From Bacillus sp. N13C7 (GTDB taxonomy: Bacteria > Bacillota > Bacilli > Bacillales > Bacillaceae), in contig NZ_JALAMO010000005.1 in assembly GCF_026790065.1 (NCBI RefSeq), positions 298,140-362,139 of the forward strand: a stretch of DNA of 64,000 nt, given 5' to 3'. Position numbers and translations under genes: made by a program. The notes below the pieces were generated by a model, which was not told the DNA's origin, searched no databases, and saw only the letters and a list, made by a program, of their open reading frames with translations. How positions within the stretch are numbered: the stretch's first letter is position 1; each line of letters starts with the position of its first letter. Below are positions 1 to 12,313 of the stretch, one piece after another.

Positions 1-1110
1 TTCATCAATGCCTTTTCCAGTTAAAGCGGAAAGAGGCACAAAAATCGTTTCTCCGCCCCAGGCTTCAGGGACAAGTCCGTATTCCGTCAGTTCTTGCATT
101 ACACGGTCAGGATTTGCGGATTCTTTATCAATTTTATTCACAGCAACGATAATTGGAACCTCAGCTGCTTTTGCATGGTTAATCGCTTCTACTGTTTGCG
201 GCATTACACCGTCATCGGCAGCTACAACGAGAATTGTAATATCAGTTACTTCTGCACCGCGTGCACGCATTGTTGTAAATGCGGCGTGTCCCGGAGTATC
301 CAAGAACGTAATTTTTTTGCCGTTCTCTTCAATTTGGTAAGCACCGATATGCTGAGTGATTCCGCCTGCTTCTCCTTCAACAACCTTCGTTTTACGGATG
401 CTGTCAAGAAGCGTCGTTTTCCCATGGTCAACGTGACCCATGATCGTCACGACAGGAGGACGAATTTCAAGATCCTCTTCATTATCAGGCTCTTCGTATT
501 TCTCCAATTCTGTTTCCTCAAGCACAATAACTTCTTCTGTTTCTACACCATATTCTGATGCAATGAGTTCAATTGTGTCCTTATCAAGCTCTTGGTTAAT
601 GGTAGCCATTACACCAAGAAGCATCAGCTTTTTAATAATTTCTGAAGGCTCTTTGCCAAGCTCTTCAGCCAGTGCACCGACAGTTAAAGTACCGGAGAAC
701 GTAATTTTCTCAGGAAGCTCTTTTTTCGGCTTTACAGGCTTTTGCTGATATTGGTTTTTATTGTTGTTGTTGCGTTTATTTTTTTTGTTGTTGTTATTTT
801 TCTTGTTTTTGTTAAATTGATTATTCTGCACGTCATTCTTCTTTCCGTCTCGAATTTTATTTGGTTGATTTCCAGCTGATTGCTGATTAATCCCTTGCGG
901 CTGTTTGTTTTTGTTCGTTTCTGCAGGCTTTTGAGATTTAGCGGCTGCGCCGCCTTTTTTATATTTGGCATCAAGCTGTTTAATGGCCTTTTCTTCAAGC
1001 ATGGCCATGTGATTATTCACTTCTAAATCCATGTTTTTCAGTGCGGTCAAAATTTCCTTACTTGAAACATTTAACGCTTTTGCATATTCGTATACTCTCA
1101 TTTTAGCCAT
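1..1110 (-). CDS. infB: Translation initiation factor IF-2 (3' end cut by window edge)
   Basis: GTPase that brings initiator fMet-tRNA to the 30S subunit and promotes subunit joining. The first 370 codons are present and the frame is open to the window edge. An N-terminal helical domain is followed by a Lys/Asn-rich low-complexity linker (about residues 50-125) and a second helical domain. The GTPase domain begins with G1 GHVDHGKT at residues 225-232, then G3 DTPGH and G4 NKID. The start is ATG after GGGGGTGAACGA. An in-frame GTG at codon 94 fits the shorter IF2-beta form known in B. subtilis. It is the last visible gene of the rimP-nusA operon, 19 bases after ylxQ. Confidence 0.97.
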   Translation of the reverse strand, partial: MAKMRVYEYAKALNVSSKEILTALKNMDLEVNNHMAMLEEKAIKQLDAKYKKGGAAAKSQKPAETNKNKQPQGINQQSAGNQPNKIRDGKKNDVQNNQFNKNKKNNNNKKNKRNNNNKNQYQQKPVKPKKELPEKITFSGTLTVGALAEELGKEPSEIIKKLMLLGVMATINQELDKDTIELIASEYGVETEEVIVLEETELEKYEEPDNEEDLEIRPPVVTIMGHVDHGKTTLLDSIRKTKVVEGEAGGITQHIGAYQIEENGKKITFLDTPGHAAFTTMRARGAEVTDITILVVAADDGVMPQTVEAINHAKAAEVPIIVAVNKIDKESANPDRVMQELTEYGLVPEAWGGETIFVPLSALTGKGIDE

Positions 1111-1129
1111 TCGTTCACCCCCAAAAATA

Positions 1130-1432
1130 TTAATCGAGCAAGCTGATCAGCTTATTCGCAAAACCTTGGTCAGTGACGGCGACAACGACACGGGCTTCTT
1201 TACCGATAGAGCGTCCAAGAACCGCGCGACTCTCGACTTTTTTATAAGGGACTTTATAATAATTGCACTTGTCAGTTACTTTTTTCGCTGTGTTAGAAGA
1301 TGCATCCTCTGTAAGCAGGACAAGCTTTGCACGCGCATTCCTGATTTCTTTAATTACCAAGTCCTCGCCTGACACGACCTTACGAGCTCGATTGGCCAGA
1401 CCCAGCAAGGGAAACCATTCCATTCCAGACAT
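1130..1432 (-). CDS. ylxQ: L7Ae/L30e-family RNA-binding protein YlxQ
   Basis: A 100-residue single-domain protein of the L7Ae/L30e/S12e family. The alternating beta-alpha pattern and the segment around residues 35-45 ([11 protein letters not shown]) are typical. In B. subtilis, YlxQ and its paralogue YbxF bind kink-turn RNA; the cellular target of YlxQ is not settled. It sits between ylxR and infB, one base after the ylxR stop, so it is translationally coupled within the nusA-infB operon. A job in translation or ribosome biology is inferred from family and context. Confidence 0.92.
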   Translation of the reverse strand: MSGMEWFPLLGLANRARKVVSGEDLVIKEIRNARAKLVLLTEDASSNTAKKVTDKCNYYKVPYKKVESRAVLGRSIGKEARVVVAVTDQGFANKLISLLD

Positions 1433-1433
1433 T

Positions 1434-1709
1434 TTATTTTTTCACCTTTTCCGCCAGCTCCAGCAATTCTTCGAAAATCTGGTCATCGATTTGTGATTGA
1501 AATTGATTTTGCAAAGTGTTTTTCTTTTTTGCTGCTAAGATGCACTCTTTATCAAGCGTTAAATAAGCACCCCGTCCGTTCTTTTTTCCGGTCGGGTCTA
1601 CTGAGATTTCGCCTTCTTTCGAACGTACAACTCGGATCAGTTCCTTTTTAGGCTTCATTTCACCAGTCACTACACATTTGCGTAACGGGATCTTCTTGTG
1701 TTTATTCAC
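1434..1709 (-). CDS. ylxR: YlxR / RNase P modulator RnpM
   Basis: A 91-residue basic protein of the YlxR family, with the family signature RKCVVTGE at residues 10-17 and GRGAYL near residue 47. Family members bind RNA; recent work on the B. subtilis protein describes it as a modulator of RNase P (RnpM). The start is GTG at 1707-1709, about nine bases after GAGG; no ATG fits. It lies 13 bases after nusA and almost touches ylxQ. This nusA-ylxR-ylxQ-infB order is conserved in Firmicutes. Confidence 0.92.
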   Translation of the reverse strand: MNKHKKIPLRKCVVTGEMKPKKELIRVVRSKEGEISVDPTGKKNGRGAYLTLDKECILAAKKKNTLQNQFQSQIDDQIFEELLELAEKVKK

Positions 1710-1722
1710 CTAAGGTCACCTC

Positions 1723-2841
1723 TTATTCATCCGATTCAGCAGTTTCAGGCTCCGTAAAGAGCGGCTCATCGTCTTCTTCTTCAAGTTCTCTCGGATAGAT
1801 TCCAAGTTCTCTCGCGTCCGTTTCGCTCTTAATATCAATCTTCCAGCCTGTCAGTTTAGCAGCTAAGCGTGCGTTTTGTCCTCTTTTGCCAATCGCCAGA
1901 GACAGCTGGTAATCAGGAACAATAACAGTTGTCGCTTTTTCTTCTTCATTTACGATGACATCCAGCACTTTCGAAGGGCTGAGTGCATTCGCGACAAATT
2001 CTACAGGATCACTGGACCAGTTGACAATGTCAATTTTTTCACCTTTTAATTCATTGACGATCGCCTGAACACGCTGGCCTTTAGGGCCTACGCATGAGCC
2101 GACAGGGTCCACGTCAGGATCATCGGTGCGGACAGAAATTTTTGAACGGTCGCCGGCTTCTCTGGCAACAGATTTCAGCTCGACAGTTCCATCATAAATT
2201 TCAGGCACTTCAATTTCAAACAAACGCTTTAACAGGCCTGGATGTGTTCTTGACACATAAATCTGCGGGCCCTTCGTCGTTTTCTCTACTTTTGTGATAT
2301 ATACCTTAATGCGGTCATGAGGCTTGTAGGTTTCATTTGGCATTTGCTCATTAACAGGCAGCAAGGCTTCTATTTTTCCTAAAGACACGTAAATAAACTT
2401 ATTGTCCAGACGCTGGACGATACCTGTCATGATGTCTTCTTCACGGTCGATAAATTCAGAATAAATCACACCGCGCTCAGCTTCGCGCACACGCTGTGTA
2501 ACGACCTGCTTCGCTGTTTGAGCAGCTATACGCCCGAAATCCTTAGGTGTTACTTCGATTTCGACGACGTCGCCGACCATATATTCCGGGTGGATGCCCT
2601 GCGCCTCTTCAATAGAGATCTCTAGTCTTTGGTCGTATACTTCGTCAACGACATCTTTTCTTGCAAATACACGGATGGAGCCAGTTTCACGGTTTAAATC
2701 CACCCGTACATTTTGCGCTTGATTAAAATTCCGCTTATAAGCAGAAATTAACGCAGCTTCGATTGCTTCAATGATAATTTCTTTACTGATGCCTTTTTCT
2801 TTTTCAAGAATCGTGAGAGCATCTAATAATTCACTGCTCAT
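1723..2841 (-). CDS. nusA: Transcription termination/antitermination factor NusA
   Basis: RNA polymerase-binding factor that promotes pausing and stimulates intrinsic termination in Bacillus. At 372 residues it has the short Gram-positive architecture: an RNAP-binding N-terminal domain (1-125), an S1 domain (about 135-200), then KH1 and KH2 (about 230-345; GxxG-type loops in VGPKGQR and IGKRGQN). An acidic tail (EEEDDEP) replaces the C-terminal acidic repeats found in E. coli. ATG follows GGGGGGAG. It lies 34 bases after rimP. NusA probably controls its own operon through the leader hairpins upstream of rimP. Confidence 0.97.
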   Translation of the reverse strand: MSSELLDALTILEKEKGISKEIIIEAIEAALISAYKRNFNQAQNVRVDLNRETGSIRVFARKDVVDEVYDQRLEISIEEAQGIHPEYMVGDVVEIEVTPKDFGRIAAQTAKQVVTQRVREAERGVIYSEFIDREEDIMTGIVQRLDNKFIYVSLGKIEALLPVNEQMPNETYKPHDRIKVYITKVEKTTKGPQIYVSRTHPGLLKRLFEIEVPEIYDGTVELKSVAREAGDRSKISVRTDDPDVDPVGSCVGPKGQRVQAIVNELKGEKIDIVNWSSDPVEFVANALSPSKVLDVIVNEEEKATTVIVPDYQLSLAIGKRGQNARLAAKLTGWKIDIKSETDARELGIYPRELEEEDDEPLFTEPETAESDE

Positions 2842-2875
2842 TTAACGGTCTCCCCCCTTAAAACATTTGTATTCA

Positions 2876-3346
2876 TTAGAATGTAACAGCTAATCTTGCA
2901 TTAGCTATCTTGTCATACGGAATATTGATCCGTTTCTTTCTTGTTTTGATCGTGATCTCAACTGTCACTGTTTGTCCATCAAATTCAGCCAGTTCACCTT
3001 CAAACACTTTCACGCCTTCAATAGGCTCATACGTCTTAATGTACACGTTTTTTCCTAGTGATTTTTCGAAATCGGCTTTTTTCTTTAGCGGACGCTCAGC
3101 TCCTGGAGATGAGACTTCAAGAAAGTAATTTTGGCTGATTGGGTCTACCTCATCAAGCTTTTCGCTTAAAGCTTCGCTTACTTTGGCACATTCCTCAATA
3201 TCCACACCGTCATCGGAATCAATAAACACGCGAAGGAACCAGCTTTGACCCTCTTTGACAAATTCAATGTCAACGAGTTCCAGCTGAAGGCTGTCTACGA
3301 TTGGCTGAGCCATTTCTTGAACGGTGTCAGTCACTTTTTTGCTCAT
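2876..3346 (-). CDS. rimP: Ribosome maturation factor RimP
   Basis: A 156-residue factor for late 30S assembly (formerly YlxS). An N-terminal alpha/beta domain (about 1-85, with [11 protein letters not shown] near residue 76) is followed by a small SH3-like beta barrel. It is the first gene of rimP-nusA-ylxR-ylxQ-infB. ATG follows a strong AAGGAGG at 3351-3358. A roughly 175-base leader separates it from its promoter. Confidence 0.95.
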   Translation of the reverse strand: MSKKVTDTVQEMAQPIVDSLQLELVDIEFVKEGQSWFLRVFIDSDDGVDIEECAKVSEALSEKLDEVDPISQNYFLEVSSPGAERPLKKKADFEKSLGKNVYIKTYEPIEGVKVFEGELAEFDGQTVTVEITIKTRKKRINIPYDKIANARLAVTF

Positions 3347-3393
3347 GTTCTTCCTCCTTGTGCTGTCGATCTCATATTCGTCTCGTCACTCTG

Positions 3394-3422
3394 CATAAAA
3401 ACCCTGCTTCAAAAGAGCAGGG
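3394..3422 (-). terminator. Leader terminator (attenuator) upstream of rimP-nusA
   Basis: On the minus strand, a 7-bp stem CCCTGCT/AGCAGGG with a short loop is followed by UUUUUAU. It lies about 50 bases before the rimP start, inside the leader, so it must be read through for the operon to be expressed. In B. subtilis NusA is reported to control its own operon by NusA-dependent termination in this leader. Matching this hairpin to that site is my inference. Confidence 0.8.
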
Positions 3423-3470
3423 GCTAAAAAGTAAACGATGAACATGTCGAGACAAAATTCTCTTGTTCAA

Positions 3471-3498
3471 TACAAAAGAGCGGGTTTCCCCACTCTTT
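3471..3498 (-). terminator. First hairpin of the rimP leader, terminator-like
   Basis: A 10-bp stem with one G-U pair (AAAGAGTGGG / CCCGCTCTTT) is capped by a GAAA tetraloop and followed by UUGUAUUG. It lies about 25 bases after the predicted transcription start. The U tract is interrupted, so it may be a weak terminator, a pause site or a stability element. Confidence 0.55.
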
Positions 3499-3528
3499 GC
3501 CTCGGTAATCGTTAGCATTTCCAATAAA

Positions 3529-3557
3529 ACTATACCATAACCATATTTTTATTGCAA
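3529..3557 (-). promoter_or_regulatory. Sigma-A promoter of rimP-nusA-infB
   Basis: The minus strand reads -35 TTGCAA (3552-3557), a 17-base spacer, then -10 TATAGT (3529-3534) with an upstream TG (extended -10). The start is predicted near 3522. The 331-base gap between polC and rimP (3347-3677) thus holds the polC end hairpin, this promoter and the two-hairpin leader. Confidence 0.75.
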
Positions 3558-3642
3558 ATGGATATACGCTTACCTTCATACCTAAGCAAATGACAGAAAC
3601 TCTAATGTTACGATGGCACTTTTTTCGCTTATGTATGCATAG

Positions 3643-3671
3643 AAGCAGAATTTCCAGGAGAAATTCTGCTT
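3643..3671 (-). terminator. Hairpin just after polC, possible terminator
   Basis: A perfect 11-bp stem (AAGCAGAATTT / AAATTCTGCTT) with a 7-base loop lies seven bases beyond the polC stop. The downstream sequence CUAUGCAUAC is poor in U, so it may be a weak terminator or an mRNA 3'-end stabiliser. Confidence 0.5.
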
Positions 3672-3677
3672 TCCTTG

Positions 3678-6600
3678 TTAGAACAGTGACAATTGGTTTT
3701 GATCAGGCAGTGATTCCAGACAGCCGTGACGATCTAGATACTCTAAAATCGTTTTCGACACTTTCCCTCTCTTTTGCAAATCTTCTTTTGAGAGGAATTC
3801 GCCTTCTTCACGAGCCTTTACAATGTTCAATGCAGCGTTCGTTCCTAATCCAGGTATGGAGTTAAACGGCGGGATAAGACTGTTGCCGTCAATAATAAAC
3901 TCTGTAGCGCTGGAGCGGTATAAATCGACTTTTTGGAATGAATAGCCTCTCTCACACATTTCAAGCGCTAACTCTAAAACAGTGAGAAGGTTTTTTTCCT
4001 TCGGTGAAGCGTCAAGCCCTTTAGAGTTAATATCCTCCATTACTGCTTTGATAGCTGTAGAACCCTTAATCATTGTATCGATATCAAAGTCGTCTGCGCG
4101 AACTGTAAAATAAGCCGCATAATATAATAGCGCGTGATGCACTTTAAAGTAAGCAATGCGGACAGCCATTAATACATAAGCTGCGGCGTGGGCTTTCGGG
4201 AACATGTATTTAATCTTTTTACAAGAATCAATATACCAGTCTGGGACATTGTTATTTTTCATTTCTTCTTCCCATTCAGGCGTCAGCCCTTTTCCTTTAC
4301 GCACAAATTCCATGATTTTAAAGGCAAGGGACGGCTCAAGGCCTTGATAGATTAAATAAACCATAATGTCATCACGGCAGCCGATAACCTCACTCAGCTC
4401 ACAAATATTATTGTGGATGAGCTCTTGCGCATTGCCGAGCCATACATCAGTTCCGTGAGACAAGCCTGAAATCTGAACGAGCTCGGAAAACGTTGTCGGC
4501 TTTGTATCTTCAAGCATCTGACGGACAAACCGGGTTCCGAATTCAGGAATTCCAAGGGTGCCCGTTTTGCAGCCGATCTGCTCTTCTGTCACACCGAGTG
4601 ATTCGGTTCCCTGGAAGATCTTCATTACTTCCGGATCATCCGTTGGAATCGTTTTCGGGTCAATTCCGCTTAAGTCTTGAAGCATCCGAATGACGGTCGG
4701 GTCATCGTGTCCGAGAATATCGAGTTTTAACAGGTTATCATGGATGGAGTGGAAATCAAAATGAGTCGTTTTCCATTCTGAACCCGTGGCATCTGCCGGG
4801 AACTGTATCGGTGAAAAATCATAAATATCCATATAATCCGGAACTACGATAATCCCCCCAGGGTGCTGACCAGTCGTGCGTTTAACACCTGTACATCCCT
4901 GTACAAGCCGATCAACTTCGGCCCCGCGCATGTGAAGGTTATTGTCTCCGGCATAGCCTTTTACATAACCGTAAGCAGTTTTTTCTGCGACTGTGCCTAT
5001 TGTTCCTGCACGATACACATTGTCTTCCCCGAACAATACTTTTGTGTAATTGTGTGCCTGCGGCTGATATTCCCCTGAGAAGTTCAAATCAATATCAGGT
5101 ACTTTGTCCCCTTTAAATCCTAAGAACGTTTCAAACGGGATATCGTGGCCGTCTTTTTTCAAAGCCGTTCCGCAATGAGGGCATGTCTTATCAGGCAGGT
5201 CAAAACCGGAACCGACAGAACCGTCATTAAAGAACTCAGAATGCTGGCACTCTGGACAAACATAGTGCGGCGGCAGCGGGTTTACCTCAGTAATCTCAGT
5301 AAGCGTCGCAACTAATGAAGATCCTACGGAACCACGGGAACCAACGAGATACCCGTCATCTAGTGAACGTTTTACAAGTTTGTGAGAGATCAAGTAAATA
5401 ACAGCAAATCCGTGGCCAATGATACTCTTTAACTCTTTTTCAATCCGCGCTTCGACAATTTCAGGAAGCTCTTCCCCGTAAATGCTTCTTGCGCGCTGAT
5501 AGCTCATTTCTCTGATCTCTTCATCGGCGCCTTCGATTTTCGGTGTATACAAGTCATCTTTAATCGGCTTGATGTCATCAACTAAAGAAGCAACCTTTTG
5601 GGTATTGGTGACTACGATCTCCTTCGCTTTTTCTTCGCCTAAGAAAGAAAAAGCTTCAAGCATTTCGTCTGTCGTTCTAAAATGCACTTTCGGCAGCTCA
5701 TGCCTGTTTAGCGGATTGGCCCCGCCTTGTGAGGATATTAAAATCTTTCTGTAGATTTTATCCTCATCATTCAAGTAATGAACATTCCCCGTGGCTACAA
5801 CCGGTTTATTAAGCTTTTCACCCAGTTTCGTGATATTCGCAATGATTTCTTTCAGCGCTTTTTCATCGCGGACCAGTTCAAGCTCCAGCAAGTGACGGTA
5901 CACTTCTGGCGGCTGAACCTCAAGGTAATCATAGAATGACGCGATATCTTCCACCTCTTCAGGCGATTTTTGCATCATTCCCTCAAAAACCTCTCCCCTG
6001 TCACAGGCAGAACCGATCAGAAGCCCTTCCCTGTATTTTTCAAGCTGAGATCTTGGAATGCGAGGCACTCTGTAAAAATAATGAATATGAGAAAGTGACA
6101 CAAGCTTAAATAAATTTTTAAGCCCCGTGCTGTTCACGGCAAGTAAAGTTGCATGATACGGTCTTGATCTTTGATAAGCATTGGACTGACCCATATTTTC
6201 ATTCAGCTCATCATGGTACTGAATACCTTTTTCAGCTGCGTCTTTCAGCATTTTCAGAAGCAAATAAGCGGTTGCCTCAGTATCGTAAATTGCACGGTGA
6301 TGCTGGGTGAGTTCGATATCAAACTTTTTACAAAGTGTGTTCAACCGGTGGTTCTTAAATTCCGGATAGAGAAAACGGCCAAGCTCAAGCGTATCAATAA
6401 CTGGATTTTTGGCTTTTTCGACTTCAAGAAGCTTTTTATAGGCTACATTTAAGAACCCCATATCAAAGCTTGCATTATGGGCGACAAGGATATCATCGCC
6501 GACCCACTCTCTAAACTCTCTAATTACATCTACAACATCCGGAGCGTCGCGAAGCATATCATCAGTGATGCCGGTCAGCTCTATGATTGTGGCGGAAAGC

Positions 6601-7991
6601 GGACGATGCGGGTTTGCAAACGCCTCAAATTTATCAATAATTTCTCCGCCTTTTACTTTTACTGCAGCCAGCTCAATGATGGTATCGTATACAGCAGACA
6701 GCCCCGTCGTCTCTACGTCAAAAACAACATATGTTTCTTCTTCGAGCAGACGATGTGCGGCATTATAAGCAATTGGCACGCCATCATCCACGAGATTCGC
6801 TTCCATCCCGTAAATCATTTTAATCCCATGCTTTTTGGCGGCAGAATATGCATCAGGGAAGGATTGGACGACAGCATGGTCAGTCAAAGCGATGGCCTCA
6901 TGCCCCCATTTTTTCGCCTGTTCGACAAGCTTTCCGATACCCGTAACAGCATCCATTTGGCTCATTGGGGAATGAAGATGCAATTCCACTCTTTTTTCTC
7001 CTTCTGGTGCCGTGTCCTCACGGGTTTTCGCCTTTATTTCATTAACGTCATTTGCGATCATGACAAGATCTCTGACAAAAGTGTCATTTTGAATGCTTCC
7101 GCGTGCTTTTACCCACATTCCTTTTTTCAGAGACTTCATCAGTGCCGCATCTTCTTTTTCACGTGCAAACATTTTGATTAAGATACTATTTGTGTAGTCT
7201 GTAATTTTGAAGATGCACAGCGTGCGTCCGCTTTTCAGCTCTCTGGTCTCCACATCAAATACATAACCCTGAACCGTAATTCTCCGTTCTTCGTCCATGA
7301 TGCTGTCAAGTGTCCGGATTTCTTCGCTATCTTTAATTTGATAGCCGATAACAAGAGGGCCTGATGGCGCTTGTTCTTCATCACTTTCTTTATCTTTCTT
7401 CTCCATTTCAATCAGCGCCTGCATGGCCCGCTCTTGGTCTTCTGCAAGCTTTTGTTCCCGAAACTTTTGAACTTCTTGCTCGGATATAAATATTTCAGCA
7501 TCTAGCTGAAGGTCCGGGAAACCAAATTGACGGTAGCCCGCTTGAATCATGGAACTGTATTTGTTCTTAAGAGCAGCCGCTTCCGTATCTGTTTTTGTTT
7601 TGACAATCAGTTTATTGCCCTTCAGTTTCGGTTTTTGCTGGTTTAAGAGACTGATAATCGGCGGCGAAATGCCTTGCAGTTCTTCAATGCAGCGTGACCA
7701 GTAGTCTTGTACAAGACTTTCGGTGACCTCTGTATCTTGCACTTCAATTGAAGATGTCACTTTTGCAATGTGAGCAAACGATTGCGTCAGCCTCGTTGTT
7801 AATGTGTCATATATTTGAAAAGGCAGCAAAGATTTAAATTGAAAATGAAAATGCCAAGACTTAGAGGCTTTGTGTATCGTCAGCTTTTTAATCTCGCCAT
7901 CTTCAAAGTATGTCATGAAGGTATCATCTGTCATATTAATCTGCTGCAGAAGAATTTGAAACTGCCTTCTGTTGACTGATAACTGTTCCAT
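3678..7991 (-). CDS. polC: DNA polymerase III PolC-type alpha subunit
   Basis: Main replicative polymerase of Firmicutes; 1437 residues, the usual length. The order is an N-terminal domain, an OB domain (about 240-330), a PHP domain ([12 protein letters not shown]) split by an inserted DEDD 3'-5' exonuclease that starts at D425/E427 (DVETTGL), then the resumed PHP and the polymerase core. A Cys4 zinc finger (CPECQH ... CPHCG) and the aspartates of DIDLNFSG lie in the catalytic half. It is the last gene of uppS-cdsA-dxr-rasP-proS-polC, 108 bases after proS. GGGAGGG lies 11 bases before ATG, a slightly long spacing. Confidence 0.98.
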   Translation of the reverse strand: MEQLSVNRRQFQILLQQINMTDDTFMTYFEDGEIKKLTIHKASKSWHFHFQFKSLLPFQIYDTLTTRLTQSFAHIAKVTSSIEVQDTEVTESLVQDYWSRCIEELQGISPPIISLLNQQKPKLKGNKLIVKTKTDTEAAALKNKYSSMIQAGYRQFGFPDLQLDAEIFISEQEVQKFREQKLAEDQERAMQALIEMEKKDKESDEEQAPSGPLVIGYQIKDSEEIRTLDSIMDEERRITVQGYVFDVETRELKSGRTLCIFKITDYTNSILIKMFAREKEDAALMKSLKKGMWVKARGSIQNDTFVRDLVMIANDVNEIKAKTREDTAPEGEKRVELHLHSPMSQMDAVTGIGKLVEQAKKWGHEAIALTDHAVVQSFPDAYSAAKKHGIKMIYGMEANLVDDGVPIAYNAAHRLLEEETYVVFDVETTGLSAVYDTIIELAAVKVKGGEIIDKFEAFANPHRPLSATIIELTGITDDMLRDAPDVVDVIREFREWVGDDILVAHNASFDMGFLNVAYKKLLEVEKAKNPVIDTLELGRFLYPEFKNHRLNTLCKKFDIELTQHHRAIYDTEATAYLLLKMLKDAAEKGIQYHDELNENMGQSNAYQRSRPYHATLLAVNSTGLKNLFKLVSLSHIHYFYRVPRIPRSQLEKYREGLLIGSACDRGEVFEGMMQKSPEEVEDIASFYDYLEVQPPEVYRHLLELELVRDEKALKEIIANITKLGEKLNKPVVATGNVHYLNDEDKIYRKILISSQGGANPLNRHELPKVHFRTTDEMLEAFSFLGEEKAKEIVVTNTQKVASLVDDIKPIKDDLYTPKIEGADEEIREMSYQRARSIYGEELPEIVEARIEKELKSIIGHGFAVIYLISHKLVKRSLDDGYLVGSRGSVGSSLVATLTEITEVNPLPPHYVCPECQHSEFFNDGSVGSGFDLPDKTCPHCGTALKKDGHDIPFETFLGFKGDKVPDIDLNFSGEYQPQAHNYTKVLFGEDNVYRAGTIGTVAEKTAYGYVKGYAGDNNLHMRGAEVDRLVQGCTGVKRTTGQHPGGIIVVPDYMDIYDFSPIQFPADATGSEWKTTHFDFHSIHDNLLKLDILGHDDPTVIRMLQDLSGIDPKTIPTDDPEVMKIFQGTESLGVTEEQIGCKTGTLGIPEFGTRFVRQMLEDTKPTTFSELVQISGLSHGTDVWLGNAQELIHNNICELSEVIGCRDDIMVYLIYQGLEPSLAFKIMEFVRKGKGLTPEWEEEMKNNNVPDWYIDSCKKIKYMFPKAHAAAYVLMAVRIAYFKVHHALLYYAAYFTVRADDFDIDTMIKGSTAIKAVMEDINSKGLDASPKEKNLLTVLELALEMCERGYSFQKVDLYRSSATEFIIDGNSLIPPFNSIPGLGTNAALNIVKAREEGEFLSKEDLQKRGKVSKTILEYLDRHGCLESLPDQNQLSLF

Positions 7992-8025
7992 TCAGACAGT
8001 ATCCCTCCCTAAAAACATCATAAGT

Positions 8026-8054
8026 GAAGGTACCTCAGGCAATGAGGTACCTTC
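8026..8054. repeat. 12-bp perfect inverted repeat between proS and polC
   Basis: GAAGGTACCTCA, a 5-base loop, then TGAGGTACCTTC. On the minus strand ACTTATGATG follows, so there is no U tract toward polC; on the plus strand T-rich DNA follows. Just upstream on the minus strand, ATGTTAAAAT (near 8064-8073) resembles an extended -10 with no good -35. It could be a terminator for antisense RNA, a processing site, or a partial terminator. Confidence 0.6.
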
Positions 8055-8099
8055 TATTATTTCTATTTTAACATGTTTTTTGATAAATCGTTATGGTGA

Positions 8100-9815
<1,716 letters not shown>

Positions 9816-9826
9816 TTACTTTTCGT

Positions 9827-11095
9827 TTACAAGAACAGCCGCTGGATATCGTTCCATGTGACGACCAGCATAAGAAGCATTAAGAAAGCTACCCCGATAA
9901 ACACAACGAATGCTTCTTTTTCTCTGTTAATCGGTTTGCCCCGAATCGCTTCAATAAATAGAAATAACAATCTTCCTCCGTCTAGTGCCGGAATCGGAAG
10001 CAGGTTGACAATACCAAGGTTAATGCTTAAAAACGCCGCAAACTGGAATAAGTTCACTAACCCTGTTTTTGCCACTTGGTCTGTCATATCATATATGCCG
10101 ACAGGGCCTGACAGCATATCAAGTTTAAATTGGCCTGTCACCAATTTGCTTAAGTTGGTTAAAATGGCTTTGGTGACATCAACTGTTGATGTCGCACCGT
10201 AAGCAACTGCTGAGAGAACGCCTTTTTCAGTCGGCGCATAGGAACCGAAGCGTCCGATTGTTTTTTTGTTCTCATCTTTAACAGCTTCCGGAGTCACTGA
10301 AATATGAAGCGTTTTGTTATCCCTTTTTACTGCAACGTCCATTTCTTTTTCCGGGTTTTCTTTTACAGCAGAGACAATGTCAGTCCAAGACCTCATTTTC
10401 TCTCCGTTAATGCTTTGGATGTAATCCCCTTCTTTTAGCCCTGCTTCGGCCGCCCGTCCATTGTCCGTCAGCTGCCCGAGCATAGGCTCATTTGACGGTA
10501 CGCCTTGAATCAGCCCAAGCATTACTAAAATGACGTAAGCTAAAATAAAGTTCATAATCGGCCCTGCAGCAATCGCTTTAATTCGCTGCCACACAGGTTT
10601 GGAACCAAATTGGCGATTATACGGCGCGATCTGTACTTCTTCTCCATCTACTATGAAAAAAGAAGTTTCGCTGACAGTGAAGCTGGAAAGCTCATCCTCT
10701 TTCCCTTGTTCATAGCCGGTGATCTTCATGTCATGCTCTAGATCCGCGGTTTCCACTTCAATGACTAAAGCATCCGGGTATTTTTCCTTTTGATTGATGA
10801 TGACTTTCTCAACTTGATCTTCTTTATTAAACAGAAGGCCGACCGTGTAACCGGGTTTCACCTCAATCATTTCCGGATCTTCGCCGGCCATGCGGACAAA
10901 CCCGCCGACCGGAAGCAGCCTGATCGTATAAACTGTTTCATTTTTTTTGAAAGAAAAAATCTTTGGACCGAAGCCGATTGCAAATTCACGGCAGAGAATC
11001 CCCGCTCTTTGGGCAAGCAATAAATGGCCCAGTTCATGGAAGAAAACGAGCGTTCCGAAAATAATGATAAACGCTATAACTGTATTCACGAACAT
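9827..11095 (-). CDS. rasP: Intramembrane site-2 protease RasP
   Basis: Membrane zinc metalloprotease of the S2P family. In B. subtilis it cuts the anti-sigma factors RsiW and RsiV and the cell-division protein FtsL, and clears signal-peptide remnants. The zinc motif HELGH is at 20-24 in TM1, and the third ligand motif (ALDGGR) is at D372. A PDZ domain spans about 203-275. An insert at about 90-165 precedes TM2. Transmembrane segments are near 5-25, 176-196, 350-370 and the C-terminus. ATG sits only four bases from AAGG, so the GTG two codons later is a possible start. Confidence 0.95.
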   Translation of the reverse strand: MFVNTVIAFIIIFGTLVFFHELGHLLLAQRAGILCREFAIGFGPKIFSFKKNETVYTIRLLPVGGFVRMAGEDPEMIEVKPGYTVGLLFNKEDQVEKVIINQKEKYPDALVIEVETADLEHDMKITGYEQGKEDELSSFTVSETSFFIVDGEEVQIAPYNRQFGSKPVWQRIKAIAAGPIMNFILAYVILVMLGLIQGVPSNEPMLGQLTDNGRAAEAGLKEGDYIQSINGEKMRSWTDIVSAVKENPEKEMDVAVKRDNKTLHISVTPEAVKDENKKTIGRFGSYAPTEKGVLSAVAYGATSTVDVTKAILTNLSKLVTGQFKLDMLSGPVGIYDMTDQVAKTGLVNLFQFAAFLSINLGIVNLLPIPALDGGRLLFLFIEAIRGKPINREKEAFVVFIGVAFLMLLMLVVTWNDIQRLFL

Positions 11096-11101
11096 ACCAC
11101 C

Positions 11102-12253
11102 TTATGTGAGTATTGAATTGACGTATCCCCGGGTATCTTTGTCCACTTCTTGAATGTCCGCCAGACTCGGTTTTTTTATAATCTGATGGCGGGATAGTGC
11201 CTTTTCGATACAGTCTTCAATAGCCAAAAACGGTATCTTGCCAGCTAAAAAGGCAGCGACAGCTACTTCATTTGCCGCATTCAAGACTGTCGGCATTGTT
11301 CCTCCTATTTTACCTGATTCAAAAGCAAATTGTAAGCATCGGAACCTGTCAAAATCAGCTTTCTCAAAATGAAGGCTGCCGATTTCCCATAATTCAAGCC
11401 TTTTCGCATCTGGTAAAGGCAACCGGTCAGGATAGGTGAGCGCATATTGAATTGGAACCCTCATATCAGGCGTGCCAAGCTGCGCGATCACACTTTTGTC
11501 ATGAAACTCAACCATTGAATGGATGATGCTCTCCTTATGTAAAACCACATCAATTTGTTCATATGGTATATCGAAAAGCCAATGTGCCTCGATCACCTCT
11601 AATCCCTTATTCATCATTGTAGCCGAATCAATTGTAATTTTTGCACCCATTGACCAATTCGGGTGTTTTAATGCATCCTCAACTGTTACTGATTCGAGCT
11701 CCTCTCGCGTCTTGTCCCGAAAGCTTCCGCCGGACGCCGTGATGATGAGGCGTTCAATATTTTTAGACTGTTCGCCTTGGAGAGCTTGAAAAATTGCTGA
11801 ATGCTCACTGTCAACAGGCAACAGCGGAACATCGTATTTCTTAGCATGTTCTTTTACTATATGCCCTGCAGTGACAAGAGTTTCCTTATTTGCAAGCGCA
11901 ATTGTTTTTTTCTGTTCAATTGCCTTTAACGTCGGGATAAGGCCAACGCTTCCGAGTAAGGCGTTGACCACAACGTCAACCTCTTCCATCACTGCTGCTT
12001 CTATCAGCCCTTCTTCTCCCAGCCCAATCTGGCATTCAAAAGAGAAAGACATTTGTTTTAATTTATGATATGTATCCAGATCACCGACAGAGACAAACTT
12101 CGGCTTAAAGGCCTCTATCATTGGAACGGCCTTATCAATATTTCTGCCAAACGACATAGATACCAGCTGAAATTGATCTTGATGTGTACGCAATACGTCA
12201 AGTGTCTGTTCGCCGATTGATCCTGTTGCTCCTAAAAGACAAATATTTTTCAA
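11102..12253 (-). CDS. dxr: 1-deoxy-D-xylulose 5-phosphate reductoisomerase
   Basis: Second step of the MEP isoprenoid pathway: NADPH-dependent conversion of DXP to 2-C-methyl-D-erythritol 4-phosphate. The 383-residue protein has a Rossmann [10 protein letters not shown] at residues 8-17, the catalytic-domain ASGGSFRD loop, and the [10 protein letters not shown] metal/substrate segment. It supplies precursors for UppS in the same operon. The start is TTG at 12251-12253, about 10 bases after AGGAG. It lies 60 bases after cdsA. Confidence 0.96.
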   Translation of the reverse strand: MKNICLLGATGSIGEQTLDVLRTHQDQFQLVSMSFGRNIDKAVPMIEAFKPKFVSVGDLDTYHKLKQMSFSFECQIGLGEEGLIEAAVMEEVDVVVNALLGSVGLIPTLKAIEQKKTIALANKETLVTAGHIVKEHAKKYDVPLLPVDSEHSAIFQALQGEQSKNIERLIITASGGSFRDKTREELESVTVEDALKHPNWSMGAKITIDSATMMNKGLEVIEAHWLFDIPYEQIDVVLHKESIIHSMVEFHDKSVIAQLGTPDMRVPIQYALTYPDRLPLPDAKRLELWEIGSLHFEKADFDRFRCLQFAFESGKIGGTMPTVLNAANEVAVAAFLAGKIPFLAIEDCIEKALSRHQIIKKPSLADIQEVDKDTRGYVNSILT

Positions 12254-12313
12254 AGTGCCACTACTCCTATTCTTTTTGCTGCATGATCAGCCTTATATTC
12301 ATATTAGACTTTT

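Noticed and set aside
6477..7181. A 234-codon open frame on the plus strand
   Set aside because: Lies fully inside polC on the opposite strand; no ribosome site, no recognisable protein, and polC is intact.
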